DNA from: Ciona intestinalis | Taxonomy: Eukaryota; Chordata; Ascidiacea; Phlebobranchia; Cionidae | Direction: 5' to 3' | NCBI RefSeq assembly: GCF_000224145.3 | Contig: NC_020173.2 | Coordinates: 3,635,620 to 3,699,619 of the forward strand | DNA: 64,000 bases | Part shown: positions 57,352 to 64,000 of the stretch, piece after piece | How positions within the stretch are numbered: the first letter of the stretch is position 1 | How the letters are laid out: every line of letters starts with the position of its first letter | Notes under the pieces: model-generated | What the model was told of the DNA's origin: nothing | Databases searched by the model: none | What the model saw: only the letters and a program-made list of their open reading frames with translations | Position numbers and translations under genes: made by a program

Positions 57352-60300
57352 ATGCCACTAAAGTTTAATCTAGAAAACTTCACAAATACGAAAGTACAGA
57401 CGCTTGAACGTAAAACTTTGGTAAGGGTTTAATTTTTTTATTAAAATCTTGAGTGACATTTTTAAAGTTCAACATATTGTTATCAAACATAGGGAGCCTC
57501 ATAGGTTAATGTGGCCAACGCTAAATATATATTCATTTTTGGTCTGCTTGTCTGTTTCGACACCTAACAGCACGCCAGCACAGTAAAGGGCTAAAGCTGT
57601 TTTAAGATGTAAACTCTGATGCTAAAACAGAAAAAAACACTCTTATATTNNNNNNNNNNNNNNNNNNNNNNNNNNNNNNNNNNNNNNNNNNNNNNNNNNT
57701 AATGGTTCAAGGCTCGTCGCTGCTACCATTGTGGGCGTATGTGTCCTTGAGCAAGACACTTAACGGAAATTGCTCCAACCCAGTGGTCACTAATGGGTTG
57801 TCCAAATTATCAGCCATACATAAAAATAAAAAATAAAATAAAATAATCACCCACAAAGTAACATACTTGGTAACTCGTAAGCTGGCGCGTGGTGCACATC
57901 CCTGTTATAACGATTGTCGTTTTCCGACCACGCGAGGATAAAGTAAGTTACATTCATTCTTTCATTACATTCAAAAAAGATAATCAAAATGTCTTAAAAT
58001 AATTTTTAGCGTCAGCAAGAAGAAATAGCAGAGTTGAAACGACAAAATGCTTTACTTCACCTAAGGTTGGCACAAGCATTACAGACTGCACAGTCAAGCA
58101 GGGAAGAAACAAAATCAATCTCATCTCTGCAACATAAGCAGGCATTCAATGTACAACGCAGCAACAAACACCTTGAGCAAACTCAATCAGAACTGCAGGT
58201 TCAAAAGAAAAAATCTTTATTTAAACAAATTTTTATGAAACCATGTTACTATACTGGATTGAGTCCTTTTATTGAATCTATTTTATTAAAACAGTTGGAT
58301 AAGGCTAGTGACCTTAATTTAAAGCATTCAAAATAGGAGAATGTTGTTACAAAATACCTTTATGACCAATGAAATTCCTATCTGTTTTATTGAGGGTGTT
58401 TTTTAATGATAATAATGGCTGGCCTGAGGTGTATAAAACGGAATACCCATATTATATAGTCTAATTTGGCCAACAACTGTTCAACAAAAATGGACATATA
58501 TGGCAACTAACAAACAACTCCTCAAATAAATTATTAATGGTTTGGTCAACCTGACATATAATGGATAAGATTAATGTTATTATTTTACACAGCATGTGCG
58601 AGACGAACTTGAAGTTCTATCAAGTGACGTCGTGTCCATGTTTTGCAACCTTCAGCATTCATGTTCCAACAAGCTACAAGTTGTTCAGCAAAAAGTTAAC
58701 TCAGTGAAAATGTCCAATGAAGCAAATGAGGGTACGAGTTGAACTGTATAATACGTTTGACGCTATGACAACCGTTTTAATATTCAGAGTCCTTTTTAGG
58801 GGTAATCAGATACCCCATGGTCTGGACCCTATTCATTTGTGAAAAATAAGGCATGAACTAACCTGTTTTATTGTAGTGCACTTGTGGTTGTTACCCTTTA
58901 AAGTTTCAAAATAGCCTTAGACCCCCAGGTAAATTCCTAGGTATACCCCTGCTTACAGTTCATTTTAAAATGAAAAGGATAGTACCGACATTTAAAAAAA
59001 AGCCATACTTTTATAAATGCAGGATGAGGGATAGTCAGAGACACAATACTGTTAAATTTATTTCTCTCGTTGGTTTTATTATTAATAATGTAGTGCAGAA
59101 ATTTTCAGTATAGGCTTGCCCACCTTGCTTCCTCAGTTTGAATGCTTGTGTATTTTATGTATGAAGAGGAAGTAACAGTTCTTATTTATTGATTATTTAT
59201 GCTGTTTTGTTGGCAGTTGTGAGGTACTCAGGTTAATAAAGATGTATTATCTTTTGTGAGGTTTGAAATTTATTTAACAAGACAATCCATAAAGTCAGGT
59301 CTTTAGTTGTTACAGTTTGCTATTTAAGATTTGGTAATGTTTCTAGAAACATAGAAAAGGAGAGTTACTTACATTCACAGTCAGATTTTGGTCATAGTAT
59401 ATTATTTTATCCGTTTTATTTTCGTAGCATCACATTCGTACTGTATACACAAGAATTGTTTAACTTTATGAGCACCAAATCAGGGTCAGATTCGTGAAAT
59501 ACATTAAACCTATCGCTTTTTTACACATTGTATTGATATATTTAATGAGTATAAATGTATTTCCAGCACTTCAAGTTCGTTTACACGAACTACACACAGT
59601 GTTAGAAGAAACACAAGCTTTGCATTTGCGTGAAAAACATAGAAGGCGTGAACTTCATAATAATCTCGTTGAAATACGAGGAAATATTCGTGTTCAATGT
59701 AGATTAAGACCATATTTGGAGTATGATAAAGACCCAGATTCAGTGTTTCCAGATGCTGTTTCTACTTGTAGTGATGCCAGGTACATTTTTAATATTCTGA
59801 GATTTTGTCATGTTTATTATATTGTACAAATGTATATATACATATTACAATGTTTAGGTCTCCATGAGATTTTTTTGTCATGTAAACGGTAACACAAAGT
59901 TTTTAAATTTTCCCCATTAAACATTTTTTACCTAATTTCAATAAATAAACATGTCAAAGTGTATTTATTTAAGTTTGAGGTATATATATTTACTTTTAAT
60001 ACTAGTATCTCAGACAGCATAATGTTTAAAATTTTATTCAAATTTCAGTGAAAAGGACATTAGTGTATATTCGACCGATGATGAAACAATATCTGTGGAT
60101 TCCGATTTCAAACCTCAAAAATATTTTGAATATGAGCATGTGTATGGACCTGATTGTAAGTGATTGGTGTATTTGCCTTCTATGTGGGTGAGGTCCTGCA
60201 GCTTAGCTTGCCCTGGGTCTTAGAATTTAGGCCACGATTGGCCCGTTACCCCAAAAGGGTATAGTTGTATATATGTTTTTATACGTTAGGTTATGCTACC

Positions 60301-63300
60301 ATTGTGTGCATAGGCTATGCCATAAAGCAAACTTGATAAAAGGAAATCAACAGTGCTAATGGTAAATATTAAAACCATGTTAAAACAAACAAACAATGGT
60401 TTTAATTCTAAAATTATCCAACTTTTAAAGAATTTTATACATTCTGGTCCAAACTAGCTCAATGTGGTACCAGTATGACCAGTGCTCCTGTACAATAGAC
60501 CCCTTCCTACTTTTTTAACAAAAAAAATGCTTTTACACCAACTAGATGCCTCTATAACCTTTATTCTTCTTTTACAATGTTCTCACACACTTGATAAATA
60601 AAGGCAGCCAGAATGATATTTTTGATGAAATCCAACCAATCTTAACCTCATTCCTCGATGGTTACAACGCATGTGTTGTCGCCTATGGTCAAACTGGAAG
60701 TGGAAAAACCCATACTATGCTGGGAAATCCCCATAATCCAGGGATAGTCCCTAATTCAATGAATGAATTGTTCAGGTGAAATAACAACAGGAAAAAAATA
60801 GAATTAGAATTTGTTTTATTGAGCCCCTCCCTCTAATTTTTTTTGGCTGCGTCACTACTGCTGTTCAAGCAACTGCATAACCTCATACCTGTTCATAGAC
60901 ACATCATTAGATGTTGTGTTTGAGAATTGAGATGCATGTGAACGGTTGTGGTAACCTATCACTCCAACTTTTTTTAATACTGAGTTTTAACAATGTCACC
61001 CTAGATTTTGTTAAAAACGAAAATAACATCACACTAGTTCATTTACCCCCCACAGGTTAATTGAAGAGAAATCCACAGATTCTATTTCTCTTGAAGTATC
61101 TGTAGCTGAGGTTTACAATAATGATATTTATGATTTGTTATCGGACAACCCAAAGCAGTTGAAACACGATATTGTCACAACACGTGGCAGTAGTAGAGAC
61201 GTACCCACGTTGACGCAAATGTGAGCTAGATTTTGTCTTTGTTGTTGGTATATATGGCAATTAATATTCTATTTTATGTGGGCGAGGACCTACAGTGTGG
61301 CAGGCTATATAACTTGGAATTTATGCCTGAGTTGGCTCATTAGCCCAACATTGTTTATGCCTGTACTATACTATATAGTAATATAGGTGAAGTTTTACAA
61401 TCTAAAAAGCTATGGGATCACCAGAGTTGGACCATGACCCCAACATTGTATGTGCACATTACTTTAATATTTATGGGTGAGGTCCTACTGCGGGGTCCTC
61501 ACACACTACAGAACCTTTGATTTAAGGCAGAATTTTCCCTTTACCTCAACTCCAGGGTACTACCCCACATTTGTTTATTTAATTGAATATTTTTCATCCA
61601 CCCAGCAAAGTGAAATGTCCTGAAGATGTTGAATCCTTGATGAGACTTGGTTTAAACAGGCGTGCACAGATCGCTACCAATGTCCACGAACATTCAAGTC
61701 GTTCTCACCTCATTGTAACCGTCACAGCCATTGTATGTCAACGTGATGCACGTCCACAGTCAGTATCTTCCAATGTGTCATCGGAACCAAACACACCAAG
61801 AAGAAGACCGTCTTCTGTAGATTCCAGTGAGATGTTTAGTTGTTTGTGTATACAAAAAAGCCACATAAAGCCATATATATATATAAAAAAAATTGTAAAA
61901 ACAATCTCCATCAAAGTTACATATGTGATTACTCATGAGCGGGCATGAGAAGTAATTTTTCGGTGCCTTCCAGGTAGTGGACATTTTTCTAACCCAGGGG
62001 TCACTAATGCGTTGCAGCACCCTAAGTGTTGGGGTAATGGGCCAACTTTCGACTAGATGTCCTCCCAGGTTGATTGCTTAGTGCTTACCATGTTTTGAGT
62101 TCTCACCTTTAGGCACCAAATAATTAGTTGTAATGTTTACTAGTGAACGCGGTGTAGAAAATCTAAGATAGGCCTGCCTACCCTACCACCCCGGGTGGGG
62201 CGTCTATGACCACTAGATAAAGTAAGAACCACTTGTTAAATTCAATACCCCCACAGCCCACAGAGTGCGTCGCAAACTCCCCCAACCGACCCCTCCTATA
62301 TTTGCATCCACACCAAACCTTACCACCGATGATGTCATCAAGTCAGTACCGGCATCACCAGTTACCATGCCAACCAAGTCCATGTATAAAACTAAACTAC
62401 AACTTGTGGACCTTGCTGGCAGTGAATGCGTGGGTAAGTTATTTATTCTACTTTTATCCACTAATTAGTTAATGCTGCAGTTCTCAAATTTTCACTCTAC
62501 TAGTACTAAGTATTTAGAAGCATAAAAAGGTAAATAGTTTTTTTTATGAAAAAAATGTGATTTTACTTCATTAGCACAAGATCAAAGCCGGAGTTATTAA
62601 CAAGAAGTGAAGACTATGGCTGTACAAACTTGTTTGCTAAATAACCCTGCTCTAGTTACTCCACTTCCACCCAGGGATGTCTGGAGTGACAGGATCTGCT
62701 CTTCGCGAGTCCTCCTTCATCAATAGATCGCTCTCTGCGCTCTCCGATGTCCTCACTGCACTCTCGGAGCGGCGATCCCACATCCCGTACAGGAACTCCA
62801 AGCTCACTCATCTCCTACAGGACTCTATAGGAGGAGATGCCAAGATGATGATCATGCTCTGCGTCTCCCCAACAAGGAAGTAAGATGGTGTTTAACTCAT
62901 TTTTAGCCAACATGTATGTCCTTTACTATTTAGTAATATGCCTGTTTATCTATTATCTTTGATAAACAGACCAGGATAATGGGCAGAATCTATACTAAAT
63001 GCAGAATATTATGTTGTGTATCTCACCAACAATAAAGTAAGATATTATTTCCAAACATATTAAAATAAGTTTCATTTATTTCTGTAAACTAGTTATGGAA
63101 TATAGTTAAGTGCCTTGCACACACACACGTCTACAATAGTGGCAGCATGAAGCCTTGAACCTTTTATCCTTTGGTTTTACCCACTAAATGTCCCAACTCT
63201 ACAGGTACCTCACTGAGACGATGCAAACTTTACAATTTGGTAGCCGAGCGCGACAGGTGCAGAGGGGCCCACCCCGAAAGAGGGGTACATCACCCCATGC

Positions 63301-63382
63301 TACCCCACGAGGGGAATCACCAATGAAATCCAGTTCACCCAGACAGATCCCACAATCTGTAGTTAGAAGGGTGTTTAATTAA
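57352..63382 (+). CDS. KIF25: Kinesin-14 motor, KIF25-like, 11 coding exons
   Basis: Minus-end-directed type microtubule motor; vertebrate KIF25 acts on centrosomes. Exons: 57352-57420, 58010-58198, 58593-58731, 59567-59780, 60049-60155, 60604-60775, 61056-61220, 61606-61826, 62257-62433, 62675-62879, 63205-63382; 611 residues. Residues 1-165 are coiled coil (RQQEEIAELKRQN). The kinesin-14 neck RGNIRVQCRLRP precedes the motor. P-loop GQTGSGKT at 268-275, switch I NVHEHSSRSH ending at 386, switch II LVDLAGSE at 475-482. The C-terminus FGSRARQVQRGPPRKR resembles the KIF25 end rather than KIFC1/KIFC3. About 70 Ser/Pro-rich residues (roughly 398-467) interrupt the strand pair between SSRSH and LVDLAG, far longer than usual. 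Exon 1 (MPLKFNLENF) was assigned because it joins exon 2 in frame; the assembly gap lies in that intron. Confidence 0.88.
57650..57699. other. Assembly gap (50 N)
   Basis: A run of exactly 50 N in KIF25 intron 1; the round length suggests a placeholder for a gap of unknown size. It begins right before a SINE-like copy, so a repeat probably broke the assembly. Confidence 0.98.
57700..57965 (+). repeat. SINE-like repeat, longest copy
   Basis: It runs from TGGTTCAAGGCTCGTCGCTG through GTGTCCTTGAGCAAGACACT, CCCAGTGGTCACTAATGGG, an A-rich stretch, AAAGTAACATACTTGGTAAC, CCCTGTTATAACGATTGTCG and GACCACGCGAGGATAAAG. The 5' end is hidden by the assembly gap. Confidence 0.6.
60180..60275 (+). repeat. 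Dispersed repeat C, copy 1
   Basis: It has TGTGGGTGAGGTCCTGCAGC, TTAGAATTTAGGCC and TTGGCCCGTTACCCCAAAAG. In the KIF25 intron after exon 5. Confidence 0.6.
61272..61565 (+). repeat. Dispersed repeat C, copies 2 and 3 in tandem
   Basis: Starts TATGTGGGCGAGGACCTACA at 61275 and TATGGGTGAGGTCCTACTGC at about 61472, each followed by a TTGGCTCATTAGCCC or TTTACCTCAACTCC type end. In the KIF25 intron after exon 7. Confidence 0.55.
61890..62055 (+). repeat. Diverged SINE-like fragments
   Basis: It holds CAAAGTTACATATGTGATTA, CTCATGAGCGGGCATGAG and AACCCAGGGGTCACTAATGC, the family blocks in rearranged order. In the KIF25 intron after exon 8. Confidence 0.45.
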
Positions 63383-64000
63383 CTTGAAGTTTCATCAACT
63401 GTTATCTTCATAAAAGACAGGTTTGAGTTAGTATGTGAATTCTGGATACATTGTGCTTCAATAGTTTGTATCTTTTTAAACTACCAATATTTTAAATGTT
63501 TTTCTTTTTTGATTCTTGGTAACTATCATATACATTGTAATTCAAAACAATTTTATTAAATGTTGAATGTCAGTATAACTCTGACCTTGACCATATAGAG
63601 GATAAATAACTGAAATTATTCCATTTAACCTGGGTAATATAGACCTCTATGTATGTTAACCATAATAATGTTGTTTTGCTTAATGTAGTGCTATTTGCTG
63701 TGTATTCAAGAATTTGTGGAAGGTCAGGTTTCAGTATAATGGGTCCCAGATCCCAGATAACCTTTTTGGACCTGGTGCAATGTTGATATAAACGGTAGAT
63801 TGGGGTAAGATGGTTTATGTTTTCATTCTCTCTTGTTGTCGCATTTGGTATTAAACGTATCCTCGCAACTCTAAAATAGTGTTGTTAGTAGTTAAAAACA
63901 CGAGTAGGAATTATTGGATATTATTATCCATCTTACCCCACAGTACTTTACATAAAGGAAATTAATAGCATTTACAACAAACAAGAAATATCCTATTTTT
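63383..64000. other. 3' flank of KIF25
   Basis: ATTAAA at about 63554 may be its poly(A) signal. The rest is AT-rich up to the last MITE-like copy; no gene. Confidence 0.45.
63794..63949 (+). mobile_element. MITE-like element, diverged
   Basis: Starts GGTAGATTGGGGTAAGATGG and ends TATCCATCTTACCCCACAGT. The interior is shortened but retains GTTAAAAACACGAGTAGG. Confidence 0.65.

Overview
The window is animal nuclear DNA and reads as a solitary tunicate, most likely Ciona (intestinalis/robusta type). Reasons: AT-rich sequence, compact multi-exon genes with short GT-AG introns, chordate-type proteins (OGA, RCAN, PWWP2, NT5C2, KIF25, DNAI4), many copies of a short inverted-repeat element, and one tight two-gene unit with an acceptor just before the second gene, as expected for tunicate operons resolved by spliced-leader trans-splicing. 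The species is an inference. All gene models were read by eye; every listed exon chain keeps frame across its junctions.

Layout. 0.35-8.1 kb (-): an 18-exon axonemal dynein intermediate chain (DNAI4/WDR78), divergent from 9.0-9.5 kb (+), a calcineurin regulator (RCAN) with one coding exon. 10.4-18.4 kb (+): 17-exon O-GlcNAcase (OGA). 20.1-22.2 kb (+): a PWWP2-type chromatin protein, convergent with 23.7-31.1 kb (-), the purine 5'-nucleotidase NT5C2 (14 exons). 32.3-34.1 kb (+): a secreted protein with three ShKT domains and a Thr-rich tail. 35.0-37.1 kb (-): PPCDC followed about 100 bp later by DPH1, a probable operon. 37.9-42.4 kb (-): a core-2 type N-acetylglucosaminyltransferase (GCNT family). 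42.4-46.3 kb: gene-poor. 46.3-47.7 kb (-): an unrecognised secreted protein with eight cysteines. 49.0-53.4 kb (+): a transmembrane ZP-domain protein. 54.3-55.8 kb (+): a small secreted cystine-rich protein that looks IL-17-like. 57.4-63.4 kb (+): a kinesin-14 of the KIF25 type, with a 50-N assembly gap in its first intron.

The first 31 kb and the last 7 kb are housekeeping, signalling and cytoskeletal genes. The 32-56 kb stretch is richer in secreted or surface proteins (ShKT, Cys-rich, ZP, IL-17-like) and in inserted repeats. No rRNA, tRNA, CRISPR or autonomous transposon gene was recognised.

Repeats: at least 15 whole or partial copies of a roughly 190-bp MITE-like element; a roughly 125-bp and a roughly 57-bp minisatellite family in introns; a SINE-like family; two perfect 34-36 bp palindromes; and a cluster of twelve TGACGTCA octamers confined to 43.8-52.7 kb, eight of them inside ZP-gene exons.
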